From: Skermanella mucosa
GTDB taxonomy: Bacteria; Pseudomonadota; Alphaproteobacteria; Azospirillales; Azospirillaceae
Length of the DNA stretch: 64,000 bases
Direction of reading: 5' to 3'
Assembly: GCF_016765655.2 (NCBI RefSeq)
Contig: NZ_CP086106.1
Location: 1,856,501 to 1,920,500, forward strand
This document shows, piece by piece, positions 55,820-64,000 of this stretch (positions are counted from its first letter, which is position 1; each line of letters begins with the position of its first letter). Both the position numbers and the translations under genes were made by a program. Under the pieces are notes generated by a model. That model was not told where the DNA came from and ran no database searches. It saw only the letters and a list, made by a program, of their open reading frames with translations.

Positions 55820-56133
55820 CACGGCTTCATCGACAACGGCACCTTGTCCCGGTCGATGATTGTCCGGAAGTTTTCGCCGACCCTGTGCATATCCACGAAA
55901 TCCACCCGGTAGGGCAGGTCCGACTCCTCGAACCCGTCCGCCAGGACGGTGCTTTCCCGGACCGACAGGGGGCGCCCGGCGTCGATGGCGAGGTCAAGGT
56001 CGGAACTGCGTTTCGTTCTCCCGGTCGCGCGCGAGCCGAAGACATGGACTTCGGTCTGGGCGGGTAACACCGATGCCAGGATATCCCGGACAGTCTCGAG
56101 ATCCTTCGGGCGGATGTCGATCGAAGGTGTCAT
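55819..56133 (-). CDS. mntA: MntA-type nucleotidyltransferase antitoxin
   Basis: 104 aa. The minimal nucleotidyltransferase motif GS-x10-DxD is exact ([19 protein letters not shown], about residues 33-51), with a further Asp in RVDFVDM. In type VII toxin-antitoxin systems MntA transfers AMP to a Tyr of HepT and blocks it. It overlaps hepT by 4 bases and rnhB by one. Confidence 0.88.
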
Positions 56134-56561
56134 GGCGTCTGGTTCTGCCGTCTCTCGATCTCATTCAGAAGAAATCTGGCTTCCTTGAGGAAATCCGGAA
56201 TGCCATCGAAGACATCCTGGGCTTTGAACTCATCATAGGTATGGCTGGTTGTGCCGCGCTGCTTGCGGAACATCCTCCATTCAGATAGCTCGGCTTGCAG
56301 AAGGCCCGCCTCGTAGCCGCGACGTATCAGGTCGTTGAAGCTCATTTCTTCGACGCTGGCTGGGTTGGGTTCGGTTTCCTCAAGGTAGCGCTTCAATGTC
56401 TTGTACGATAGCTCGTAAGTGAACTCGAAAGCCTGGATCGCGGCTGCCCGCAGATGCAACGCCAGTCTCGGGGTGTCCTTCGCAAGGTCGGAACGGCAGA
56501 ACTCCAACGCTTCGTCGGTCTGAGCGATTGCAAGCCTGAGCGACGTGAGATCCAGTGCCAT
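56130..56561 (-). CDS. hepT: HepT-type HEPN toxin (HI0074 family)
   Basis: 143 aa from the ATG at 56561; a GTG at 56600 would add 13 residues. All helical, with the HEPN ribonuclease motif RX4HXY as RGTTSHTY (R102, H107, Y109), the Tyr being the site AMPylated by MntA. HepT cleaves RNA, reported for tRNA. The order hepT-mntA with a 4-base overlap is the standard one. The pair sits ahead of rnhB and ccrM on one strand. The closest name is the HI0074 nucleotidyltransferase substrate-binding protein. Confidence 0.85.
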   Translation of the reverse strand: MALDLTSLRLAIAQTDEALEFCRSDLAKDTPRLALHLRAAAIQAFEFTYELSYKTLKRYLEETEPNPASVEEMSFNDLIRRGYEAGLLQAELSEWRMFRKQRGTTSHTYDEFKAQDVFDGIPDFLKEARFLLNEIERRQNQTP

Positions 56562-56795
56562 TGCTTTCCACCAATCCAAGAGCTTCTGACCGGCCGTCAC
56601 TTTGCGCCATGGTCACCGCGCCTGCGGCAGAGAAGGTGCGAGATCCGGGCCATGCAAGTCAATTTCGAATGACGCGATCACAAATCAGCCCGGAGAGGTC
56701 CACCGGGGGAGGCCATGGCTTCATTCCTGCGAACAGCCGGGTCTGTCGAGAATGTTCCCTTTACGTTCCCGCCGGGCCTGTTTATCGTCGGTGCC

Positions 56796-57875
56796 ATGGA
56801 CGAGGTCACGCGCAGGGCTCTCAAGGGGCGGGGGGCGATCAGCAACGAGAGCTCGCGCTTCGAGCGGGAGCGGCGCGTGCTGGTGGACGACGGCTGGACG
56901 GCGGACGGCGGCGAGGATCCGCCGCCGGTCCGGACCACCGTCCTGGACGACCGCGCCCGCAGCGTCATCGCCCGCAACAACTCGCCGGACATCCCGTTCG
57001 AGCAGTCGGTGAATCCCTATCGCGGCTGCGAGCACGCCTGCATCTATTGCTTCGCCCGTCCGACCCACGCCTATCTGGGGCTGTCGCCGGGGCTGGATTT
57101 CGAGACGCGCCTGTTCCGCAAGCGGGACGCGGCCGAGCTGCTGGCGCGGGAGCTTCGCGCGAAATCCTATGTCTGCCGGCCGCTGGCGATCGGCGCCAAC
57201 ACCGACCCGTACCAGCCGATCGAGCGGGAGGAGCGCATTACCCGCTCGGTGCTGGAGGTCTGCCGGGACTTCAACCAGCCGGTCTGCATCATCACCAAGT
57301 CGGCGCTGGTGACCCGCGACCTGGACATCCTGGCCCCGATGGCGGCGAAGCGGCTGGCGAGCGTCGCGGTGTCGGTCACCACGCTCGACCGGAACCTCGC
57401 CCGCCGGATGGAGCCGCGCGCCGCGACGCCGCCCCGGCGGCTGGAGGCGATCCGGGAACTGACGGCGGCGGGCGTGCCCGTCTCCGTCCTCGCCAGCCCG
57501 ATGATCCCCGCCCTCAACGACCACGAGCTGGAAGCGATCCTGGAGGCCGGCGCCGAGGCCGGGGCCGCCGGCGGCAGCTATATCCTGCTGCGGCTGCCGC
57601 TGGAGATAAAGGATCTGTTCGAGGAATGGCTGCGCGAGCACGTCCCCGACCGGGCCGACCGCGTGCTGAGCCTGATCCGGCAGGCGCGGGCCGGCGGTCT
57701 CTACCAGTCCGAGTTCGGCACCCGCATGACCGGCACCGGCCCGATCGCCGAGCTGTTGTCCCGCCGCTTCAAGCTGGCCTGCCGGCGGCTGGGCCTGGAT
57801 GGCCGGCGCTGGGACCTGGACTGCGAACTGTTCAGGCCGCCGCCCGCGCGGGGGGACCAATTGCCGCTGCTGTGA
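56796..57875 (+). CDS. PA0069 family radical SAM protein
   Basis: 359 aa from the ATG at 56796; a start at 56715 is possible (GGGGAGG just before it) but would add residues not typical of the family. The radical SAM cluster cysteines are C78, C82, C85 (RGCEHACIYC). The N-terminal KGRGAISN and FEQSVNPYRG are family hallmarks. The reaction is unknown; it resembles SplB-like repair proteins. It is divergent from hepT. Confidence 0.88.
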   Translation: MDEVTRRALKGRGAISNESSRFERERRVLVDDGWTADGGEDPPPVRTTVLDDRARSVIARNNSPDIPFEQSVNPYRGCEHACIYCFARPTHAYLGLSPGLDFETRLFRKRDAAELLARELRAKSYVCRPLAIGANTDPYQPIEREERITRSVLEVCRDFNQPVCIITKSALVTRDLDILAPMAAKRLASVAVSVTTLDRNLARRMEPRAATPPRRLEAIRELTAAGVPVSVLASPMIPALNDHELEAILEAGAEAGAAGGSYILLRLPLEIKDLFEEWLREHVPDRADRVLSLIRQARAGGLYQSEFGTRMTGTGPIAELLSRRFKLACRRLGLDGRRWDLDCELFRPPPARGDQLPLL

Positions 57876-57999
57876 GGGCTGTCGGTATGGGCCATCATTG
57901 CGGATACTTGATCATTGGGCAGTGATAGTCTGTTCCCTATAGAGGACAGCAATGGATTGATTCAAATCCGTCTGGCCCGGGAGCTCTGAGGGATCACGC

Positions 58000-58305
58000 A
58001 TGTCCAAGATCGAAACCCGTCCATGGGACATCGTAGACAGCCTCACCAACGAGGATCGTATCGCTGCATACCTGGAAGCTGTTCTGGAGGACGGCGATCC
58101 GGAACTTGTCGCGGCAGCGCTCGGCGATATCGCGCGGGCGAAAGGCATGACGGACATAGCGCGCAGCACCGGGCTGGGGCGACAGAGCCTGTACAAGGCC
58201 CTGGCGCCGGGCGGCAATCCGGAGTTCGCAACCGTGCTGAAGGTGATCCGCTCGCTCGGATTGCGCCTCACCGTCACCGTGGACCCTGAAGGTCCAGGGA
58301 CCTGA
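58000..58305 (+). CDS. HI1420-type antitoxin-like protein, orphan
   Basis: 101 aa. The middle has DPELVAAALGDIARAKGMTDIARSTGLGRQSLYKAL, the helix-turn-helix of the HI1420/'dnstrm' addiction-module antidotes, then NPEFATVLKVIRSLGLRLTV. In paired systems a RelE-like toxin precedes it; here the 124 bases upstream contain no such gene. The start follows GAGGGATCACGC. It is probably an orphan regulator or relic. Confidence 0.8.
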   Translation: MSKIETRPWDIVDSLTNEDRIAAYLEAVLEDGDPELVAAALGDIARAKGMTDIARSTGLGRQSLYKALAPGGNPEFATVLKVIRSLGLRLTVTVDPEGPGT

Positions 58306-58360
58306 CACGGTGCATTCCCGTCCTATGGAACACGACCTCCAGACCCCTCAACAGCTCCAT

Positions 58361-58472
58361 TGTAGGTCGGCCCCGGCCGAAGGCCGAAGGCCGACGCCGA
58401 CACCATGGCCGGAGCGTTGATGCAGGATGTCGGCGTTCGCCCTGCGGGCGAAGGCCGACCTACGGCGAACCG
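58361..58472 (+). repeat. Palindromic repeat family B, copy 2
   Basis: It matches 53358-53450, with an added CCGAAGG unit and a slightly longer centre, and extends right through GGCGAACCGG (to 58472), shared with 34874-34896. It lies between the antitoxin-like gene and the convergent phosphotransferase gene. Confidence 0.8.
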
Positions 58473-58510
58473 GTCAAGGCATTAGTGGGCGGTGCCGGGA
58501 ACGGCCCAGG

Positions 58511-59461
58511 TCAAAGGCTATCACGCACCCGCCCGATCGTCGCCGGGTCGAAGAAGTCTTCGATCCGCTCCCGCACGTGGGCGACGGTGCGCGGGTCGAT
58601 GCCGGCGCCGAAGGCGGTCGAACCTTCCACCTTCCAGCGGGCCATCCAGGACAGGGTGCGCAGCCAGACCAGACGGCGGGCGATGCCGAACCAGGGACGC
58701 ACCGCCTCGGCCATTCCGGGCGGCACGGCTTCGCTCCAGGCGGCGTAAAACCGGCCGGTGTCTTCCGGCGACAGAACCGCCGCGACGTCCGGGTCCCAGG
58801 TGGTCGAGGTGTAGAGACTGGCGTGCGCCAGGTCGATCGCGGGAAGCCCGTCGGTCGCCTTCTCCAGGTCCACGAACCAGGCCTTTCCCTGCCCGTCGAT
58901 CAGGAAGTTGCCGGGATGGGTGTCGGTGCCGACCAAGGTTATGGGGGGCTCCGGGGTCGTCGGCAGGGTGCGGACCCACGCCAGCTCGGCGTCGAGGTGG
59001 GCCAGGGTCTCCCGCGCCAGCCCGGCGCGGGCGAAGCAGGGTGCCTGACGCTCGATCACCTGTATGGTGGCGCGGATCGGGTTGGCCGTGGGTTCGGCCG
59101 GCAGGGCGTGGAGGGAGGCCAGCGCGCGGGCGATGGCCGGCATGTCGTCGGGCAGGCGGGGCGGGCGGCCGGCGATCTTCTCGACCAGAAGGGCGCCCAT
59201 GGGAAGGTCCGCGCCGGGTTCCAGGACACCGATCAGCCGAGGCGTGTGGCCGCCCGGGGCGGCGCGCGTGAAGGCCGTCGCCTGGTGGCGAAGGTTGGCG
59301 GCGGGGTCGAGGCCGATCTGGCTCCAGCGCGGCACCCGGGCCAGCACGCCGTCCGGCAGGCGCAGATGCGCGTGGGCCATGCCCTTGGGCGGCAGCGGCA
59401 CCGGGTCGGCGTCCAGCCCAAGCCGGCGGCGAAGCGCGGCCGGGAGATGCCGGTCAGGCAT
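58511..59461 (-). CDS. Aminoglycoside/choline-kinase-like phosphotransferase
   Basis: 316 aa. The APH-type kinase core is present: a catalytic loop GTDTHPGNFLID and a metal-binding FVDLEKATDGLPAIDLA. The substrate is unknown. The start at 59461 follows AAGG; a GTG at 59476 overlaps the moaB stop. It lies 7 bases after moaB on the same strand. Confidence 0.85.
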   Translation of the reverse strand: MPDRHLPAALRRRLGLDADPVPLPPKGMAHAHLRLPDGVLARVPRWSQIGLDPAANLRHQATAFTRAAPGGHTPRLIGVLEPGADLPMGALLVEKIAGRPPRLPDDMPAIARALASLHALPAEPTANPIRATIQVIERQAPCFARAGLARETLAHLDAELAWVRTLPTTPEPPITLVGTDTHPGNFLIDGQGKAWFVDLEKATDGLPAIDLAHASLYTSTTWDPDVAAVLSPEDTGRFYAAWSEAVPPGMAEAVRPWFGIARRLVWLRTLSWMARWKVEGSTAFGAGIDPRTVAHVRERIEDFFDPATIGRVRDSL

Positions 59462-59468
59462 GGAGCCT

Positions 59469-60017
59469 TCAGGCACCGGCGGGCTTCATGTGCTCCATCA
59501 GGCGGGGCATCAGCTCCACGAGATTGCAGGGCCGGTGCCGGTTGTCGAGCTGGAACTTCAGGATGCCGTCCCAGGCGTCGCGGCAGGCGCTGGGCGAGCC
59601 GGGCAGGGCGAACAGGTAGGTCCCGCCGGTCACTCCGCCGGTCGCCCGGCTCTGGATCGTCGAGGTGCCGACCTTCTCGTAGCTGATCATGCGGAACAGC
59701 TCGCCGAAGCCGGGGATCTCCTTGTCGTAGATCGCGTGGAACGCCTCGGGCGTCACGTCCCGACCGGTCACGCCGGTGCCGCCGGTCGAGATCACCACGT
59801 CGATGCCGGGATCGGCGATCCAGGACTGGACCTGTGCGATGATCGCGGGGATGTCGTCCTTGACGATGGCGCGGGCGGCAAGACGGTGGCCGTCGGCGGT
59901 CAGGCGCTCCACCAGGGTGTTGCCCGACTTGTCGTCGGCCTCCACCCGCGTGTCCGACACGGTCAGGACCGCGATATTGACCGCGAGGAAGGGCCGGGAG
60001 TCGTCAATCTTTGCCAT
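59469..60017 (-). CDS. moaB: Molybdenum cofactor biosynthesis protein B
   Basis: 182 aa of the MogA/MoaB family. The molybdopterin-binding motif STGGTGVTGRDVTPEA and IKDDIPAI-like VKDDIPAIIAQV are present, and the C-terminal PLR/MEHM tail is family-like. It adenylates molybdopterin. The start at 60017 (MAKIDDSRP) overlaps the 3' end of the transglycosylase gene by 14 bases. Confidence 0.92.
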   Translation of the reverse strand: MAKIDDSRPFLAVNIAVLTVSDTRVEADDKSGNTLVERLTADGHRLAARAIVKDDIPAIIAQVQSWIADPGIDVVISTGGTGVTGRDVTPEAFHAIYDKEIPGFGELFRMISYEKVGTSTIQSRATGGVTGGTYLFALPGSPSACRDAWDGILKFQLDNRHRPCNLVELMPRLMEHMKPAGA

Positions 60018-61860
60018 CGGAAGCCACCTGCTGAACTGCCTTCGGCGTGGGAACCTCGCCGTCCACAGCCATATAAACCGGCCACCGGCCGCCCGCAATG
60101 GCCTCCAGGGACGGCAGCGGCCGGCCCAGGCGCTGGCTGTAGATCCAGTAATTGGTCAGCACCTGCTCGACGAAGGTGCGCGTCTCGCGGACCGGCAGGC
60201 TCTCGATGAACAGCAGCGGGTCCTTGATCCGGGACAGTCTGCGCCGCCAGCGCTGGAGGTTCCCCGGGCCGGCGTTATAGGCGGCGACGGTCAGGATCAG
60301 GTTGTCCCCGATCCCCTTCTGGTCCATCAGATAGCGCACATAGTGCTGGCCCAGGGTCAGGTTGACTTCCGGCTCGTACAGGTCCGGCTTGCCCCGGGGG
60401 GAGTTCAGCTGGATGGAATCCAGTATGTCGGGCGTCAGCTTGTCGGCGACATAGCTGGCGGTGTTGGGCATCAGCTGCATGAGGCCCCTGGCACCGGCGC
60501 CGCTCCGCGCGTCCGGCTCGAACCGGCTTTCCTGACGCATCAGGGCGAACAGCAGCGCGCGGTCCACGGTGAAGCCTCCGCGCGGTTCCCACGGGGGCAG
60601 GGGATAGAGCGCCGAGTCGTAGGCCGTTCCGTCCGAGTCGGTCAGCACGCTGCCGAGCCGCATGGCGAGCGACGGCATCCCGGCCATGTCGGCCAGGGCG
60701 ACCAGCGCCTCTTCCAGCGTCGCGTTGCCGCGCGCCTCGATGCGGCGCAGTTCCTGCTCGGCGCTCTCGCGCCGGCCGGCCTGGACCAGGGCGATGGCGC
60801 GCCGGCCGGCCGGATGCTCGGCCAGGACGCGGACGTGGCGCCGCGTCAGGATCGGCACCCGCAGGCCGGCGTCGGAGATGTTGCCGAGGGCTTGCCTGGC
60901 GATCAGGCCGTAGAAGGTCCGGGGATGCTTCGCCGCCTCGCCCAGCCATCTGGCGGCCTCGTCGGCGCGCCGGGCGCGCTGGTGAGCCCGGGCGGCCCAG
61001 TAGGCGCCGGCCGAACGGTCCCAGGGGGATGCCGAGTCGGACTGGGCGAAGGCCTGGAAGTGCCGGGCGGCCTTGTCGTCCTGCCCGATCCGCCAGGCCG
61101 CGATGCCGGCGCTCCAGCTTCCCGCGCCGGACGCGGGGGACGCCGGTTCCGGCTTGGGAGGAGCGGCCACGGCCGCCGACGCGGCGACCGTCACGGCACC
61201 GGCCGGCAGAACGGGGCCGTCCCCCGCCGCCTTGGCGGCCTGGATCGGGGCCTGGACCGCTTCTCCGCGGCGCGGGACGGCGGCCTGGAGTCCGCGGTCG
61301 GAAGCATAGGCGCCGTTCTGCCCGGCGGGGAGGGAGGCAGCCACGCCGCGCGGGGCCGGCGGCTTGCGCTCGCCCCGGGCCATGCGGCGCAGGGCCAGCT
61401 GATAGACCTTGTCGGCGCCGGCATGGTCGGCGAACCGCTCCAGCCAGCCGCGAAGCTCGTGGTAGGTGGCCTTGTAGGAGGGATGCATCAGCCGCTGGTA
61501 CTCGACATGGCCGATCAGGCGCATGTCGGTCACCTGGCCGACCAGCCTGTCGGCGGCGTCCCAGTCGCCGGCATCCTGAAGCTCGAAGATCCGGCGGTAG
61601 CGCGCCGCTTCCTGCACCGTAAGCTGCGAATCGTGGGCGGTGGCGCGGGTCTGCCGGCTGGGTACGACCGGGGCCTCCACCGACCACGGGGCCGACGACT
61701 CGTCAGTTTTGTAAGCGGTATCCCGGTCGCGCGCTGAAGCCTGACCGGCACCCGGAAAAGGGGGCAGGACCAGGACGGCAAGGCACAGGAAGGCACCGCT
61801 GAGGAGGCGTGAGCGCAGGCACCGATTGGTTAAACCTGCGTTAACAGTCTTCCCGGACAT
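60004..61860 (-). CDS. slt: Soluble lytic murein transglycosylase
   Basis: 618 aa. A signal peptide (LRSRLLSGAFLCLAVLVLPPFPGAGQASA) precedes a long superhelical region of paired helices with a Pro/Ala linker, and a C-terminal SLT domain: catalytic Glu in LMRQESRFEPDARS, GARGLMQLMPNTA and AAYNAGPGN. It cleaves peptidoglycan to 1,6-anhydro-MurNAc products in the periplasm. The start at 61860 is chosen over GTG at 61893, as the signal peptide is complete from there. It overlaps moaB. Confidence 0.9.
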   Translation of the reverse strand: MSGKTVNAGLTNRCLRSRLLSGAFLCLAVLVLPPFPGAGQASARDRDTAYKTDESSAPWSVEAPVVPSRQTRATAHDSQLTVQEAARYRRIFELQDAGDWDAADRLVGQVTDMRLIGHVEYQRLMHPSYKATYHELRGWLERFADHAGADKVYQLALRRMARGERKPPAPRGVAASLPAGQNGAYASDRGLQAAVPRRGEAVQAPIQAAKAAGDGPVLPAGAVTVAASAAVAAPPKPEPASPASGAGSWSAGIAAWRIGQDDKAARHFQAFAQSDSASPWDRSAGAYWAARAHQRARRADEAARWLGEAAKHPRTFYGLIARQALGNISDAGLRVPILTRRHVRVLAEHPAGRRAIALVQAGRRESAEQELRRIEARGNATLEEALVALADMAGMPSLAMRLGSVLTDSDGTAYDSALYPLPPWEPRGGFTVDRALLFALMRQESRFEPDARSGAGARGLMQLMPNTASYVADKLTPDILDSIQLNSPRGKPDLYEPEVNLTLGQHYVRYLMDQKGIGDNLILTVAAYNAGPGNLQRWRRRLSRIKDPLLFIESLPVRETRTFVEQVLTNYWIYSQRLGRPLPSLEAIAGGRWPVYMAVDGEVPTPKAVQQVASDGKD

Positions 61861-61885
61861 GAGGGACAAATACCGGATGTTTTCC

Positions 61886-61911
61886 GGAGCCACAAGCTTC
61901 CTTGTGGCTCC
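61886..61911. terminator. Hairpin between udg and slt
   Basis: A perfect 11-bp stem GGAGCCACAAG / CTTGTGGCTCC with a 4-base loop (CTTC), 62 bases after the glycosylase stop. It is a likely terminator for the gene upstream, though no T-run is seen. Confidence 0.55.
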
Positions 61912-61973
61912 CGGTCCCGCATACCCCCGTCATCCCGCCGGGGCGGGGGCGGCAGGCCAATGATTCCAATCCG

Positions 61974-62834
61974 CTAGGTCACCAGAAATTTTTTCTTGAA
62001 AGCCACCAGGTCGCGCCAGGCGTCGCGCTTCATGGCCGGCTGCCGCAGCAGGAAGGCCGGGTGGTAGGTGGGGAGGACGGGAATCGATCTGGCGCCGGCC
62101 GAGGGGGTGAACTCGAACCAGCGGCCGCGCAGCCGCATGATGCCGTCGGTCCGGTTCAGCAGGGCGCTCGCCGAGGTGCCGCCCAGCAGCATCAGCCCTT
62201 CGGGCGCCACCAGCTCCACGTGCCGCTCGACGAAGGGCAGGCAGGTCTGGATCTCGTTGGGGTTGGGCTTGCGGTTGCCGGGCGGGCGCCAGGGCAGGAT
62301 GTTGGTGATGTAGACCTGGGTCCGGTCGAGCCCGATGCAGGCCAGCATCTGGTCCAGCAGCTTGCCGCTCTTGCCGACGAAGGGACGCCCCTGGCGATCC
62401 TCGTCCTCGCCCGGCGCCTCGCCGATCAGCATCAGCCGCGCCTTGGGATTGCCGTCGGCGAACACCAGGTTGGTGGCGGTCGTCTTCAGCGCGCATCCCT
62501 CGAACGCCGCCATGGCGGCGCGCAGCGCGTCGAGGTCGCCGGCTTCGGCCGCCATGGCGCGCGCCGTGGCGCCCGCCGCGGGCGTGCCGAGCAGGGGCTG
62601 CTGGACCGGGCGCGCACCGGCCGCCGGGGCCGTGCGCGGGGGCAGGGTGCGGCCGCCGGTTCCGGAACCGGCCCCCTGCCGCGCCTGTCCGGGTGCTGCG
62701 GCAGCCGGCGCCGGCGCCGCGCGCGCGACGACCTTCGTCCAGTCCGTCGGAATGTCCGCGATCGCCTCGTCCACGCCGACATCCAGGTGCCAGCGCAGCA
62801 GAGCGACGATATCGCGCATGTCAGATTCGCTCAA
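61974..62834 (-). CDS. Uracil-DNA glycosylase family protein (type 4/5-like)
   Basis: 286 aa. After an Ala/Pro-rich N-terminal linker (about residues 38-95) comes the glycosylase: [44 protein letters not shown], and the C-terminal TYHPAFLLR. It excises uracil from DNA. The TTG at 62834 follows AAGGTGAG; an ATG at 62819 is possible. The CALKTTATN segment holds one of the expected Cys ligands. It is divergent from the ETF-QO gene. Confidence 0.9.
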   Translation of the reverse strand: MSESDMRDIVALLRWHLDVGVDEAIADIPTDWTKVVARAAPAPAAAAPGQARQGAGSGTGGRTLPPRTAPAAGARPVQQPLLGTPAAGATARAMAAEAGDLDALRAAMAAFEGCALKTTATNLVFADGNPKARLMLIGEAPGEDEDRQGRPFVGKSGKLLDQMLACIGLDRTQVYITNILPWRPPGNRKPNPNEIQTCLPFVERHVELVAPEGLMLLGGTSASALLNRTDGIMRLRGRWFEFTPSAGARSIPVLPTYHPAFLLRQPAMKRDAWRDLVAFKKKFLVT

Positions 62835-63012
62835 AACTCACCTTGGGCGGCGCTCATTCATGGTTTGACCCTAGCACCGAACCTATGTTCTTTCATCGAC
62901 CCGAAACGGAAGACCGGAACTAGAGATAGGCAGCCAGAGCCGGATTCGGAGATGCCGTGGCGAGGGCATGGTCGATTGAACCGGTTCACAGGGCTGGGTA
63001 GGGGAAGGAACC

Positions 63013-64000
63013 ATGGAACGCGAGGTAATGGAATACGATGTCGTGATCGTCGGAGCCGGGCCATCGGGCCTGAGCGCCGCGATCCGGCTGAAACAGCTCG
63101 CCGCCGAGCAGGAACACGAGGTATCGGTCTGCATCCTGGAGAAGGGCTCCGAGGTCGGCGCCCACCTGCTCTCCGGGGCGGTCCTGGAGCCGCGGGCGCT
63201 GGACGAGCTGATCCCGGACTGGAAGGACAAGGGGGCACCGCTCAATACGCCGGCCACGGAGGATTACTTCCTCCACCTGACGGAGAAGCGCTCCCGCCGG
63301 CTGAAGACGCCGCCGCAGATGAACAACCACGGCAACTATATCATCAGCCTGGGCGAGTTCGGACGCTGGCTGGCGGCCCAGGCCGAGGAGCTGGGCGTCG
63401 AGATCTATCCCGGATTCGCCGCCGCCGAGGTGCTGTACCGCGAGGACGGCTCGGTCAAGGGTGTGGCGACCGGCGACATGGGGATCGGCAAGGACGGCGA
63501 GAAGACCGACGCCTACACGCCGGGCATGGAGCTGCACGCCCGCCAGACCCTGTTCGCCGAGGGCTGCCGCGGCTCGCTGGCCAAGGGGCTGATGGAGCGC
63601 TTCGAGCTGCGCCGGGACTGCGACCCGCAGACCTACGGCATCGGCATCAAGGAGCTGTGGGAGATCGACCCGGCGAAGCACAAGGCCGGGCTGGTGGTCC
63701 ACACCATCGGCTGGCCGATGGACGAGAAGACCTACGGCGGCTCGTGGATGTACCACATGGCCGACAACCAGGTCTCCATCGGCTTCGTCATCGGGCTGGA
63801 CTACGAGAACCCTCATCTGTCGCCGTTCGACGAGTTCCAGCGCTTCAAGCTGCACCCCGACATCCGCAAGTACCTGGAGGGCGGGCGGCGGATCTCCTAC
63901 GGCGCCCGGGCGCTCAGCGAGGGGGGCTTCCAGTCGATCCCGAAGCTGACCTTCCCAGGCGGCTGCCTGATCGGCGACAGCGCCGGGTTCCTGAACGTGC
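63013..64000 (+). CDS. Electron-transfer flavoprotein:ubiquinone oxidoreductase, 5' part
   Basis: About 329 residues are visible; the gene runs past the end of the window. The FAD-binding [17 protein letters not shown] (about residues 10-26), [41 protein letters not shown] and [13 protein letters not shown] match ETF-QO, which moves electrons from ETF (fatty-acid and amino-acid oxidation) to the membrane quinone pool. The start at 63013 follows GGAAGGAACC. The C-terminal 4Fe-4S domain is beyond the window. Confidence 0.93.
   Translation, partial: MEREVMEYDVVIVGAGPSGLSAAIRLKQLAAEQEHEVSVCILEKGSEVGAHLLSGAVLEPRALDELIPDWKDKGAPLNTPATEDYFLHLTEKRSRRLKTPPQMNNHGNYIISLGEFGRWLAAQAEELGVEIYPGFAAAEVLYREDGSVKGVATGDMGIGKDGEKTDAYTPGMELHARQTLFAEGCRGSLAKGLMERFELRRDCDPQTYGIGIKELWEIDPAKHKAGLVVHTIGWPMDEKTYGGSWMYHMADNQVSIGFVIGLDYENPHLSPFDEFQRFKLHPDIRKYLEGGRRISYGARALSEGGFQSIPKLTFPGGCLIGDSAGFLNV

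Noticed and set aside
57912-58277. Minus-strand frame opposite the HI1420-type antitoxin
   Set aside because: No family match or ribosome-binding site; the plus strand has a recognisable helix-turn-helix.

Overview
The window is GC-rich, gene-dense bacterial chromosome with about 67 protein-coding genes or gene remnants. I saw no rRNA, tRNA or CRISPR array. Several features point to an alphaproteobacterium of the Rhodospirillales/Azospirillaceae type (Azospirillum/Skermanella-like): a CcrM-type GANTC adenine methyltransferase next to rnhB, a full hmuRSTUV heme locus, the argS - SPOR protein - nagZ - M50 protease - scpAB cluster, ETF-ubiquinone oxidoreductase, and frequent GTG/TTG starts. The genus is inference.

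Layout. 1-4.3 kb: housekeeping and small genes (YajQ, a metallophosphatase, a CHAD protein) and a GlpR-type repressor. 4.3-7.9 kb: a pyrimidine-degradation locus, with a RutR-like TetR regulator facing preT-preA across a near-perfect RutR operator. 7.9-13.6 kb: an accessory island with AT-rich leaders, holding a duplicated beta-gamma-crystallin protein, an orphan phage-terminase-small-subunit-like protein, two unrecognised beta-rich proteins, a truncated Cas3 HD domain and an orphan ribbon-helix-helix antitoxin, plus several repeat families. 13.7-32.6 kb: flavin reductase, motAB, a CYP152-type P450 peroxygenase, a patatin-like protein with an altered nucleophile elbow, a Crp/Fnr regulator, threonine ammonia-lyase, a penicillin-acylase family enzyme, aldehyde dehydrogenase, a group IV PLP decarboxylase and several hydrolases. 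32.7-35.6 kb: a zinc peptidase, exonuclease III and erpA, with a decayed mazEF-like pair behind erpA.

35.7-42.8 kb is a tightly packed operon (dgt-like, argS, SPOR, nagZ, M50 protease, scpA, scpB) with start/stop overlaps at most junctions. 42.9-50.2 kb: a zinc metallopeptidase, then hmuV-U-T-S-R reading leftward from a Fur-box-like palindrome. 50.4-53.3 kb: dctA-dctD (C4-dicarboxylate transport) with a good sigma-54 promoter; no dctB is seen. 53.5-57.9 kb: folB, ccrM, rnhB and a HepT/MntA type VII toxin-antitoxin pair fused by overlap onto rnhB, divergent from a PA0069-type radical SAM gene. 58-64 kb: an orphan HI1420-type antitoxin, a phosphotransferase, moaB, a lytic transglycosylase, a uracil-DNA glycosylase and the 5' part of ETF-QO.

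The points most worth a second look are the 8-13.6 kb island (a 38-bp composite direct repeat brackets the crystallin and terminase-like genes), the toxin-antitoxin/rnhB/ccrM overlap operon with its GANTC-dense ccrM promoter, two toxin-antitoxin loci in decay, and the dctA-dctD hairpin that contains the dctD ribosome-binding site. Function is inferred from motifs read by eye. No database search was run.
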